Origin: Candidatus Atribacteria bacterium
GTDB lineage: Bacteria; Atribacterota; Atribacteria; Atribacterales; Atribacteraceae
Direction of reading: 5' to 3'
Length of the DNA: 6,133 bases
Assembly (NCBI GenBank): GCA_026390275.1
Contig: JAPLGF010000169.1
Span: forward strand, 1-6,133
Below are positions 1 to 5,248 of this stretch, piece by piece; position 1 is the stretch's first letter; each line of letters starts with the position of its first letter. A program made the position numbers and the translations under genes. A model generated the notes under the pieces. It was not told where the DNA came from. It worked only from the letters and a program-made list of their open reading frames with translations, and searched no databases.

Positions 1-634
1 CATCACCGGTATGACCGCAGCGAAATCCAGTTTTCACCACCTGTCGGGCAATTTCCATCTTGTATTCCACGATTTTATCGAGTAGTCCGGCAATCAATTC
101 GGGATTCAAAGTTATATTGAGCATGAATTCTTCAAATCCCATGAGTCCCCAGGCCTTTTCTAAGATACCAATGTAACCGGTACAGGCGACCAAGGTTTCT
201 CCCGAATGCTTCTGAAGATCATCTAATGCTTGAGATAAGTTTCCTGGGGTCAGAGGATCGGGAGGAGTGAAGCGACGAATCGATTCTTCGTCGGTGAGGG
301 GGAAATGCTTAATACAATACCCATCAGAATAGAGATCGTAACCGATACCCCAACGGTCATATACTGTACCATTTTCCCGGTCACACCGAGCGAATCCCAT
401 CTTTTCTGCTTTGGCCAGGGCTTCAGGATTCTGGTGATAGCGAAAAACATCGTCCATGATGCTCGTCATGGAGAGGTGGTTATCGAGATACCGATCCAGT
501 TCACTCAACGTTTGGAAATGCATGACGTTTCTCAATTTTTCTTTGGTGTGGTAGGAAGTAAAGTAGATTTGGTTTGGAAGGTAATCGATTGACTGTTTAT
601 GGATAGTGTTCAGAACTCGTTCTTCGTTGGTCAT
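1..634 (-). CDS. Uroporphyrinogen decarboxylase (URO-D)/MtaA-superfamily protein, C-terminus beyond the window
   Basis: The reading frame is open from an ATG at 634 to the window edge, giving 211 residues with no stop. Seen: the start MTNEERVLNTIHKQSIDYLP has the RVL..I......D..P pattern that opens URO-D superfamily proteins. Residues 150-185 (ACTGYIGILEKAWGLMGFEE, then a helix ending near LLDKI) match the family core, and the frame leaves the window in a GHTGD stretch where relatives have a conserved G-D loop. Family members are usually about 350-400 residues, so about half is visible. Known: the superfamily contains haem-pathway URO-D and many cobamide-dependent methyltransferases such as MtaA and CmuA. 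Inferred: with no haem genes nearby and a GntR regulator just upstream, a methyltransferase-like or unknown catabolic role is likelier than haem synthesis; the substrate is not known. A Shine-Dalgarno AAGGGAG lies about 8 bases before the ATG. The gap to the GntR stop is 51 bases with no terminator, so the two are probably co-transcribed. Confidence 0.85.
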   Translation of the reverse strand, partial: MTNEERVLNTIHKQSIDYLPNQIYFTSYHTKEKLRNVMHFQTLSELDRYLDNHLSMTSIMDDVFRYHQNPEALAKAEKMGFARCDRENGTVYDRWGIGYDLYSDGYCIKHFPLTDEESIRRFTPPDPLTPGNLSQALDDLQKHSGETLVACTGYIGILEKAWGLMGFEEFMLNITLNPELIAGLLDKIVEYKMEIARQVVKTGFRCGHTGD

Positions 635-685
635 TAAAAGAATCTCCCTTGTGATTTTCTCTTACACCATTCTTTTCGATCAATA

Positions 686-1423
686 TTATTTCTTTCGAAA
701 TACTTTCACCATGAATTTACTTTTATCCCCTCGAAACTTCAATTGAAAAAATTCCACTGGTTTCCCGTTTGCTAAAAATGAAACGCCTTCCATGAGGAGG
801 AGGGGGGTGAAATACGAAATACCCAAAAGATTCGCTTCACGAGGAGTAGGCATAATCGCCTCCAGGGTTCGAGTTGCTAGGGCCAAATCAAGTCGGTATT
901 CTTTTTCCAGTACTTCATAAAGTGACTCGAGGTTGAAGTCATGCCGGAGGATACCGGGACACAGGCGATAGGGGATACAAGACAGAACCAAGTTAATGGG
1001 CTCATCGTTTCCATATCTGACTCGATCGAGAAGAACGAATTCTTCCCCCAACTGGACCCCCATATAGGTTGCCAACTTGGAATCTGCCTGTATGATCTTG
1101 AAATCCAGGACACTAGAGGAAGCTTTCATCCCTTTCTGGTTCATTTCTTCAGTGAAACTGATCACTTCCTGGGCATATTCACGTAGTGGAGGATTAAAGG
1201 GAATGGTACTTTTCCTCCCCTGCCTTTTGATAATCAGTCCTTGCCTCTCCAACTCACTCAGGGCATGTCTTACCGTGTGTCGACTGACCTTAAATTCTTC
1301 CATAAGCTCTGTTTCAGAAGGAACAGACGCATTCATTCCATTTTCAAGTATTTTTTTACTTAACACATCCAGCAACTGGACGTAAAGGGGCCGGGTACCT
1401 TTGCGTACTTGTGAGTCCGACAT
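686..1423 (-). CDS. GntR-family transcriptional regulator with UTRA ligand domain (HutC/FarR type)
   Basis: This is a DNA-binding, ligand-responsive repressor or activator of 245 residues from the chosen start. Residues 12-75 form the GntR winged helix-turn-helix, starting RPLYVQL and continuing PSETELMEEFKVSRHTVRHA, then LSELERQGLI and a basic wing RQGRKS. The usual G-T-F wing residues are replaced by KST. Residues 85-240 match the UTRA effector domain, with the typical LLDRVRYGNDEPI strand-turn and the closing KPVEFFQLKFRGDKSKF. UTRA proteins commonly sense sugars, sugar phosphates, amino acids or fatty acids; the ligand here is unknown. An upstream in-frame ATG at 1456 would add 11 residues. 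The ATG at 1423 is preferred because the longer form has no ribosome-binding site and its ATG lies at or next to the predicted transcription start, whereas the shorter form has a purine-rich AGGAGTGGGAAG upstream. The likely target is its own promoter plus the URO-D-like gene that follows. Confidence 0.93.
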   Translation of the reverse strand: MSDSQVRKGTRPLYVQLLDVLSKKILENGMNASVPSETELMEEFKVSRHTVRHALSELERQGLIIKRQGRKSTIPFNPPLREYAQEVISFTEEMNQKGMKASSSVLDFKIIQADSKLATYMGVQLGEEFVLLDRVRYGNDEPINLVLSCIPYRLCPGILRHDFNLESLYEVLEKEYRLDLALATRTLEAIMPTPREANLLGISYFTPLLLMEGVSFLANGKPVEFFQLKFRGDKSKFMVKVFRKK

Positions 1424-1467
1424 CTTTCGTTTTTCTTCCCACTCCTGATGTACCATAATAATATAAT

Positions 1468-1497
1468 AGTAAAACGCTTGTACGGATAAGTTGTCAA
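1468..1497 (-). promoter_or_regulatory. Candidate vegetative promoter of the GntR/URO-D operon
   Basis: On the minus strand a perfect -35 box TTGACA (1497-1492) is followed after 18 bases by TTTACT (1473-1468), a 4/6 match to the -10 consensus. AT-rich TATTATATTATTATG follows immediately, so the exact -10 could lie a few bases further on. The predicted start near 1461 leaves too little room for a leader before the ATG at 1456 and supports use of the ATG at 1423. Confidence 0.5.
1477..1490. promoter_or_regulatory. Candidate GntR operator (imperfect palindrome CTTGTACGGATAAG)
   Basis: The 14-base sequence has arms CTTGTAC and GGATAAG, which are reverse complements at 5 of 7 positions per arm. 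It resembles the CTTGT...ACAAG type of operator bound by HutC/UTRA regulators. It sits between the -35 and -10 boxes of the promoter of the gntR gene, where bound repressor would block RNA polymerase. Autoregulation is inferred from this position only. Confidence 0.4.
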
Positions 1498-1513
1498 CCT
1501 CGAGACCGTTATA

Positions 1514-1699
1514 TGTGTCAACGTTCCTATAGCGGTGTGGATGATCATGGGTGTTATCCAGAAGGTTCCCCGAGAGGTGGAAGAAGCAGCAAGAATTGAT
1601 GGATGTGGTTATCTATCGACTTTGTTTCGAGTTGTCGTGCCTCTTTCTGTATCAGGTATTGCGGTGGCTGCGATTTTAGGATATCTTAATAACTTTTAA
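1514..1699 (+). pseudogene. Remnant of a MalG/UgpE-family sugar ABC transporter permease (EAA-loop fragment)
   Basis: The plus-strand frame is open from 1490 and recognisable from about 1514. It contains NVPIAVWMIMGVIQKVPREV, then EEAARIDGCGYLSTLFRVVVPLS, then a hydrophobic stretch ending GYLNNF and TAA at 1697-1699. This is the cytoplasmic EAA loop (EAA...DG...........P) of binding-protein-dependent sugar permeases such as MalG and UgpE, which contacts the ATPase subunit. About 60 residues remain of a protein normally near 280, with the membrane segments on both sides missing. No start with a ribosome-binding site is present, so it is almost certainly not a working gene. The EAA motif itself is undamaged, which suggests recent truncation by deletion rather than slow decay. 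It runs opposite to all the other genes and starts inside the gntR upstream region, which suggests that a transporter operon once lay divergently from the regulator. Confidence 0.85.
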
Positions 1700-1739
1700 T
1701 AAGTTAGTGCCAGGCACCAAGAACTCCTCGAGAACTCCT
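1690..1739. repeat. Cluster of two palindromes and an 11-bp-period tandem repeat at the remnant's end
   Basis: Three short repeats sit side by side exactly where the permease remnant stops. TAACTT-ttaat-AAGTTA (1690-1706) is a perfect 6-bp inverted repeat. GTGCCAGGCAC (1707-1717) is a perfect palindrome about a central A. AGAACTCCT occurs twice (1720-1728 and 1731-1739), separated by CG. Such a cluster may mark a recombination or insertion scar, but no transposase or target-site duplication is visible to prove it. Confidence 0.55.
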
Positions 1740-1793
1740 TAAAGATGAAGAATTACAAGGTGTTCTGGTGGGCGGAGAGATTACCATAAAAAC

Positions 1794-1860
1794 CCAAAAC
1801 CTTTTTCGGGGGCAGGGGGCTTCGGGACCCCCCACCCGGCGGGAAGGGGTAAGAGTCAGA
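1794..1860. repeat. GC-rich hairpin repeat, copy 1 (3' of the cupin gene)
   Basis: This copy of 67 bases aligns with 2454-2517 at an offset of 660 bases. Shared blocks are CCAAAACCTTTTTC, CAGGGGGCTTCGGGACCCCC with CACCCGG, and TAAGAGTCAGA; between these are a few substitutions and one 3-base length difference. The core folds as GGGGG (1815-1819) and CCCCC (1828-1832) around a C(TTCG)G loop, with CGGG/CCCG outer arms possible. On the minus strand the hairpin is followed by T-rich sequence (GGTTTTGGGTTTTT), so it could end transcription of the cupin gene. The cupin stop codon TGA lies inside the repeat's last block. It is probably a member of a dispersed intergenic repeat family. Confidence 0.85.
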
Positions 1861-2386
1861 GCGTATGGTCTTCAAATCGTACGATATCATCTTCTCCCAA
1901 GTATTCACCGTTTTGTACTTCAATGACTTCTAAATCCACTTTACCCGGGTTTTCCAAATGATGGATAGCGGACTTGGGAATATAAACACTCTCTCCTTCA
2001 TGAAGGAACAGCTCTTTTCCCTCAATGGTCACTTTCGCTGTTCCTTTCACCACGACCCAGTGCTCAGTGCGATGATGATGCATTTGGAGACTTAAGGCTG
2101 TACCAGGATAAACCACCAGCCGTTTTATTTTGAATCTGTCCACTTCTTCTAAAATTTTATAAAATCCCCAGGAACGGTGAGTCGTTATTTCGTCACGAAG
2201 AATCGATCTCTCTTTTATAAGGCGATTATTGACAATTTCTTTTACTTTGTTAGCTTTATTTTCTCTGACTAAAGTAAGAACATTTTCGGTATCAACCAGG
2301 GTCCTCTCTTGAACCTCATCCATGACTGCACATTGTTCTTTATTAGTAAAAACAAGAGGATCTGAACGATCTTCATTTCTGATCAT
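1856..2386 (-). CDS. Stand-alone cupin equal to the C-terminal mannose-6-phosphate isomerase part of ManC/AlgA
   Basis: The product has 176 residues. Residues 70-176 are the type II cupin that forms the isomerase half of bifunctional mannose-1-phosphate guanylyltransferase/mannose-6-phosphate isomerase: RSWGFYKILE, KIKRLVVYPGTALSLQMHHH, EHWVVVKGTAKVT, IPKSAIHHLENPG, EVQNGEYLGEDDIVRFED. The likely metal ligands H103, H105, E108 and a His of the pair H142/H143 are present. Residues 18-54 (MDEVQERTLVDTENVLTLV, then an acidic-basic helix) match the last segment of the guanylyltransferase domain. The roughly 300-residue nucleotidyltransferase part, with its GxGGTRLWP-like loop, is missing. The ATG at 2386 is chosen because AAAGGAGGG lies about 10 bases upstream; a TTG at 2422 would extend the frame over that site. 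It may therefore interconvert fructose-6-P and mannose-6-P, or may be a truncated gene that gained its own start. It is bracketed by two copies of a hairpin repeat. A TATACT at 2445-2440 is a possible -10 box, with no good -35. Confidence 0.88.
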   Translation of the reverse strand: MIRNEDRSDPLVFTNKEQCAVMDEVQERTLVDTENVLTLVRENKANKVKEIVNNRLIKERSILRDEITTHRSWGFYKILEEVDRFKIKRLVVYPGTALSLQMHHHRTEHWVVVKGTAKVTIEGKELFLHEGESVYIPKSAIHHLENPGKVDLEVIEVQNGEYLGEDDIVRFEDHTL

Positions 2387-2453
2387 TTCAAAAAAGCCCT
2401 CCTTTGCCACCCTATAAAACAATCTACGGAGTAAGATTTAGTATAGTGTTAAT

Positions 2454-2517
2454 CCAAAACCTTTTTCCCAGACAGGGGGCTTCGGGACCCCCCACCCGGG
2501 CAGGAGTAAGAGTCAGA
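2454..2517. repeat. GC-rich hairpin repeat, copy 2 (3' of the peptidase gene, 5' of the cupin gene)
   Basis: This copy of 64 bases matches 1794-1860. The core hairpin GGGGG (2475-2479) and CCCCC (2488-2492) is identical, while the flanks differ (CCCAGA here against CGGGGG). It lies 18 bases after the peptidase stop codon on the minus strand and is followed in that direction by AAAAAGGTTTTGG, so it may act as the peptidase terminator. Both copies have the same orientation and each follows a minus-strand gene. Confidence 0.85.
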
Positions 2518-2535
2518 AGGAATATATTTGTTTTT

Positions 2536-3201
2536 TTACTCTAATGCTACGTACCAGTTACCCTGGGCCTGCCAGGCCGATACAAATTGAGCGATGGAGT
2601 AGGTGTTATTCGCTCCATTCACTTTTCCGGGGTCATTGACATAGACACTGGTGGCATCGATCCCCACTGCCACCATGGCATGTTTCGCGCCCCCATTGGG
2701 GTTCATGCCCGAGTAGACGGCTACCAGAACCGGTTTTCCCTCCCGCAGGAAGGAACGGAGACGATCGAGATTTCCCATTCCCACCTTTACCGGGACGTTT
2801 TCACTCTCCAACCACCCCCGGATCTGGAAGCAGTTGGTCCAGTCACTGTTCCCGCCGTTCAAGGAAATGCCGTAGTTGGATGCCAGCCATTGATCGGCAG
2901 CGATGATGTCACTGGAAGTGGGTTCAGTTCCCTGGTAGTAGGCCCGGATCATCACGGCCGAGGTCTGTCCGCAGTTCCGGGTGTTACTCCAGTTTCCCGG
3001 TGCCACCTGGGGGAGGAAGGGAACATCGAGGAGGATCTTGGTATCTGACCGTTCCACGAAGTTACCCAAAGAAACAGAAGAAGACGGAACACTGAGTCCG
3101 GAGAGTGGATCCTGGCTATCACCAAGAGTAGCACAACCGGAGACATACACTGCCAGGAGAAGCCCGAAGATGGTGAGGAGAAGTAAAGACGTGCGTTTCA
3201 T
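2536..3201 (-). CDS. Secreted lipoprotein with C39-like papain-fold cysteine peptidase domain
   Basis: The product has 221 residues. Residues 1-22 are a signal peptide (KR, then LLLLTIFGLLLAVYV) ending in the lipobox V-S-G-C, so Cys23 would be lipidated and the protein anchored outside the inner membrane. A Ser-rich linker runs to about residue 50. Residues 57-220 match Peptidase_C39_2-type domains: the opening LLDVPFLPQ, the nucleophile motif NCGQTSAVMIRAYY (Cys77), AKHAMVAVG (His174) and VYVNDPG (Asp190), which complete a plausible Cys-His-Asp triad. Q65 may support the oxyanion hole. No ABC transporter domain is attached, so it is not a bacteriocin exporter. The substrate could be a surface protein or a peptide crosslink and cannot be told from sequence. 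Start: ATG at 3201, with AAGGGGG about 9 bases upstream. It is preceded by a sigma-28-like promoter, a c-di-GMP-I riboswitch and a terminator, and followed by a hairpin repeat. It appears to be transcribed alone. Confidence 0.9.
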   Translation of the reverse strand: MKRTSLLLLTIFGLLLAVYVSGCATLGDSQDPLSGLSVPSSSVSLGNFVERSDTKILLDVPFLPQVAPGNWSNTRNCGQTSAVMIRAYYQGTEPTSSDIIAADQWLASNYGISLNGGNSDWTNCFQIRGWLESENVPVKVGMGNLDRLRSFLREGKPVLVAVYSGMNPNGGAKHAMVAVGIDATSVYVNDPGKVNGANNTYSIAQFVSAWQAQGNWYVALE

Positions 3202-3261
3202 TGCTCTTACCCCCTTCAGGGCCTCACCGAAAAGAGGTATCAGAAAGACGCACGCTGTTTC

Positions 3262-3292
3262 AAAAAATCAAGTCCAAAAAAAAAGGGACTTG
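3262..3292 (-). terminator. Intrinsic terminator forming the riboswitch expression platform
   Basis: On the minus strand CAAGTCC (3292-3286) and GGACTTG (3275-3269) form a perfect 7-bp stem around a loop of C plus nine T, followed by ATTTTTT (3268-3262). The first base of the stem is the last base of the aptamer's 3' end (GGGCCGCC), the usual arrangement for a riboswitch that couples ligand binding to termination. Whether ligand favours or prevents termination cannot be decided by eye. Further down, CCC-TGAA-GGG just before the start codon could also mask the ribosome-binding site. Confidence 0.85.
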
Positions 3293-3372
3293 GCGGCCCG
3301 ACTGCCGTAGCTCAGAAGAGCTTTTAGGCTCGTGGCTTTGCGTCCTCCCCTTTCGGAGAGTTTGCCCTTTCA
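3292..3372 (-). promoter_or_regulatory. Cyclic-di-GMP-I (GEMM-I) riboswitch aptamer
   Basis: The minus strand shows the class I c-di-GMP aptamer elements in order. AAAGGGCAAAC (3370-3360) is the conserved 5' junction strand. CTCTCC-GAAA-GGGGAG (3360-3345) is helix P2 capped by the GAAA tetraloop. GGACGCAAAGCC (3345-3334) is the invariant junction that holds the ligand. P3 then runs from GCC to ACGGC with CCTAAA and TACGG on opposite sides, which resembles the tetraloop receptor, and AGCTC-TTCT-GAGCT at the tip. The 3' strand CGGGCCGCC (3300-3292) closes it. The order and conserved bases match the well-known Vc2 aptamer. It lies in the leader of the C39-like lipoprotein gene and is followed at once by an intrinsic terminator, so c-di-GMP should control completion of that transcript. 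Confidence 0.93.
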
Positions 3373-3407
3373 TTCCCGAAGATTTGTTTCTTATCCTTCA
3401 CCAGTAA

Positions 3408-3434
3408 TTATCGACAGGAGGAGGAAAGACTTTA
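3408..3434 (-). promoter_or_regulatory. Sigma-28 (FliA/SigD)-type promoter for the riboswitch-peptidase transcript
   Basis: On the minus strand TAAAGTCT (3434-3427), a spacer of exactly 11 bases (3426-3416) and GTCGATAA (3415-3408) match the flagellar sigma-28 consensus TAAAGTTT-N11-GCCGATAA at 14 of 16 positions with ideal spacing. The predicted start near 3401 gives about 30 bases before the aptamer core and a leader of about 200 bases. No sigma-70 -35 box is suitably placed, although GATAAT alone could serve as a vegetative -10. Confidence 0.7.
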
Positions 3435-3728
3435 GTGGGGAAAGGGAACATATCTAAAAAATTGCTACCCAATAATGATAATGTAGAAAAGCACGGTGAT
3501 TTACCGGGGCGGGACGTAAAACACCTTTCCATATATGAAACTCATTTTTCTTACTCCCTTCCAGAATAATGACTTGATTGAACGACTCGTTTTTTCATTA
3601 TCACACGAGGAAGAGAAGTTTTACAGTCCTACGGTAAGAAAAAATGAGGTATGGGGAAAGATGGTGAATTATGAAAAGACACTCGTGCCAGGAACTGGTA
3701 TGGTTGTTTATTCGATATTGATTTCCTG
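3435..3728. other. Intergenic stretch without a convincing gene; carries an inverted repeat at 3495-3525
   Basis: This AT-richer stretch lies between the kinase stop and the sigma-28-like promoter. GGTGATTTAC (3495-3504) and GTAAAACACC (3516-3525) are an inverted repeat pairing at 9 of 10 positions around an 11-base GC-rich loop. It might be a weak terminator of the kinase operon or a protein-binding site. A minus-strand ATG at 3545 has a strong AAGGGAG ribosome-binding site 8 bases upstream but runs for only 14 codons (MSFIYGKVFYVPPR) and stops inside the inverted repeat. No strong T-tailed terminator was found after the kinase. Confidence 0.5.
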
Positions 3729-5228
3729 TCATTCCCTTTTCTGGAACAGAGATTTCAGGGCAGGATAGAGCCCGGTGTAAAGGGGGAAGAGAGTGTCATA
3801 AAGAGAAACGGATTGTGGATGGGGGTGGAAAGTCCGTTCGTTTTTGAGGAATCGGTCTATCGAGAGGAAATTGCTTTCTTTTTTGAGTCCCATCAGGGTG
3901 ATGAACGCTGCTCCAAGGCAGGGACTGCTGACACTTCCGGATGGAACTGAGATAGTACAGTTGCAGATGTCGGCCAGTATTTGGGCCCAGAGCCGGCTCC
4001 GACTTCCTCCACCGATGAGAATCATTTCGCTGAATCCATTCGGTCCCGCCACCATTTTTAGGACCTGGCGGATTCCAAAACTTATCCCTTCCAGGGTGGC
4101 TCGGATCAACTCTAAACGGGTAGTCTGTTCTGTGATTCCGAAGAAGACACCGGTAGCTTTCGGATCGCGATGTGGACTCCGTTCTCCAGCCAGGGAGGGG
4201 AGGAAGAGCAGGCCATTGCAACCGCAGGGAATATCAGGCAACATTTCTTCCATCCGCTGATAGACTTCGGGTTCTGTTCCTTCGAAGGTCTGCAGTGCCC
4301 AGTCATAGGCACGTCCGGCATTCAGGAGGGGAGCGATGAGAAGGTACTGGTGGGTTTCTGGTCCGCACAGGGTAAAGAGTATCTTCGATCGATCCCGGGG
4401 GTAGGTATTCTTCAGAGTGGCGATCCATCCCGTGGTTCCCAAGTAACAGTGGGCACGTTCTTCGGTGACCACTCCTGCTCCTAAATTCGCCGCTCCGGCA
4501 TCTCCCATGCCACAGAAGACGGGACAACCGGACAAGAGGCCGGTTTCGTGTGCGGCGTGTTCGTTGACCCTACCTACTTCTGCTGTACAGGAGAGAATAG
4601 GGGGAAGGATATCTGTAGAAAGATCGATACTTTCGATGAATGGACGTTCCCATGATCGGGAATGAATATTCATGAGACCAGTAGTGGAGGCATTGGTGGG
4701 ATCGGTAACGTGTATTCCGGTGAACCGGAAAGCGACAAAATCTTTGGCTCCGCTTACCACTATTCTCGTTGCCTGAAACCTTTCCGGTTGGTGCTTCTTC
4801 ATCCACTGGAGTTTCGCCGCCGTTGTTGCCGAGTCCAGAATATTACCACTGAAATTTAAAATCATCTCTTTCCCCATCTGCTCGTTGATCTCCGCTGCTT
4901 CCTTTATTGCCCGGGAGTCAGAATAAAGAATAACCGGTCCTAAGGGAGTACCAGAATGATCCAAGAGAAGACAATTCTCCATCTGCCCGCTCAATCCGAT
5001 TCCTATGACTTCCTCAGGATGCAGCCCCTGTTCCCAGAAGAATTGAAATCCCCTCACTACTGCCCCCCACCAGTTCTCTGCCGATTGCTCTCTCCATCCC
5101 GGATGAGGGGAAAAAGTTGGGTATTTCTCCTCCGTGGAAACGATTTCTACGCCCTCTAGGTCATATGCAACCATTTTGGTTCCACTCGTTCCTACATCGA
5201 TGGCAATGATGACATCTTTGGCCGACAT
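3729..5228 (-). CDS. FGGY-family carbohydrate kinase (xylulokinase-like)
   Basis: The product is a cytoplasmic sugar kinase of 499 residues, the usual length for xylulokinase-like FGGY proteins. The FGGY N domain begins with the phosphate loop IAIDVGTSGTK (Asp11) and continues with IGLSGQMENCLLLD, the substrate-side PVILYSDSRA, and SATTAAKLQWMKKHQPE, which fits the first FGGY signature. The catalytic base is probably Asp243 in CGMGDAGAANLGAG. The C domain shows LPSLAGERSPHRDPKATGVF and the adenosine-binding IGGGSRSRLWAQILADI. The sugar cannot be assigned: the E. coli XylB-like GQMHG is GQMEN here, which argues against simple equation with XylB. The ATG at 5228 is chosen because GGGGGG lies 8 bases upstream and it starts 20 bases after the permease stop. 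A GTG at 5258 would overlap the permease and lacks a binding site. It presumably phosphorylates the sugar brought in by the transporter encoded just upstream. Confidence 0.93.
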   Translation of the reverse strand: MSAKDVIIAIDVGTSGTKMVAYDLEGVEIVSTEEKYPTFSPHPGWREQSAENWWGAVVRGFQFFWEQGLHPEEVIGIGLSGQMENCLLLDHSGTPLGPVILYSDSRAIKEAAEINEQMGKEMILNFSGNILDSATTAAKLQWMKKHQPERFQATRIVVSGAKDFVAFRFTGIHVTDPTNASTTGLMNIHSRSWERPFIESIDLSTDILPPILSCTAEVGRVNEHAAHETGLLSGCPVFCGMGDAGAANLGAGVVTEERAHCYLGTTGWIATLKNTYPRDRSKILFTLCGPETHQYLLIAPLLNAGRAYDWALQTFEGTEPEVYQRMEEMLPDIPCGCNGLLFLPSLAGERSPHRDPKATGVFFGITEQTTRLELIRATLEGISFGIRQVLKMVAGPNGFSEMILIGGGSRSRLWAQILADICNCTISVPSGSVSSPCLGAAFITLMGLKKESNFLSIDRFLKNERTFHPHPQSVSLYDTLFPLYTGLYPALKSLFQKRE

Positions 5229-5248
5229 CACCTGTTCCCCCCGGTTTA

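Noticed and set aside
1708..1860. Continuation of a coding frame after the permease remnant (reads LKDEELQGVLVGGEITIK)
   Set aside because: The frame follows a stop, matches no family I recognise, and runs into the non-coding hairpin repeat.
2387..2422. Upstream TTG start for the cupin gene
   Set aside because: The extension reads through the clear AAAGGAGGG ribosome-binding site that serves the ATG at 2386.
2587..3048. Plus-strand open frame of 153 codons
   Set aside because: It lies wholly antisense to the C39-like lipoprotein gene, which has a signal peptide, lipobox and catalytic motifs; the antisense product shows no domain pattern.
3202..3217. AAGGGGGTAAGAG before the peptidase start resembles the AAGGGGTAAGAG end of repeat copy 1
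   Set aside because: It is in the opposite orientation, only about 12 bases long, and is explained by a Shine-Dalgarno sequence.
3481..3530. Possible second GEMM riboswitch on the plus strand (GCACGG... GGGACGTAAAACACC)
   Set aside because: It resembles the GGGACGCAAAGCC junction, but no P2 helix with a GNRA loop, no GGGCAAAC strand and no P3 follow; the bases are better explained as an inverted repeat.
3581..3595. Plus-strand terminator AACG-ACT-CGTT followed by T residues
   Set aside because: The stem is only 4 bp and there is no plus-strand gene upstream for it to serve.
3535..3768. Plus-strand open frame of 77 codons after the riboswitch region
   Set aside because: It has no ribosome-binding site, no recognisable motif, and overlaps the 3' end of the well-supported kinase gene on the other strand.
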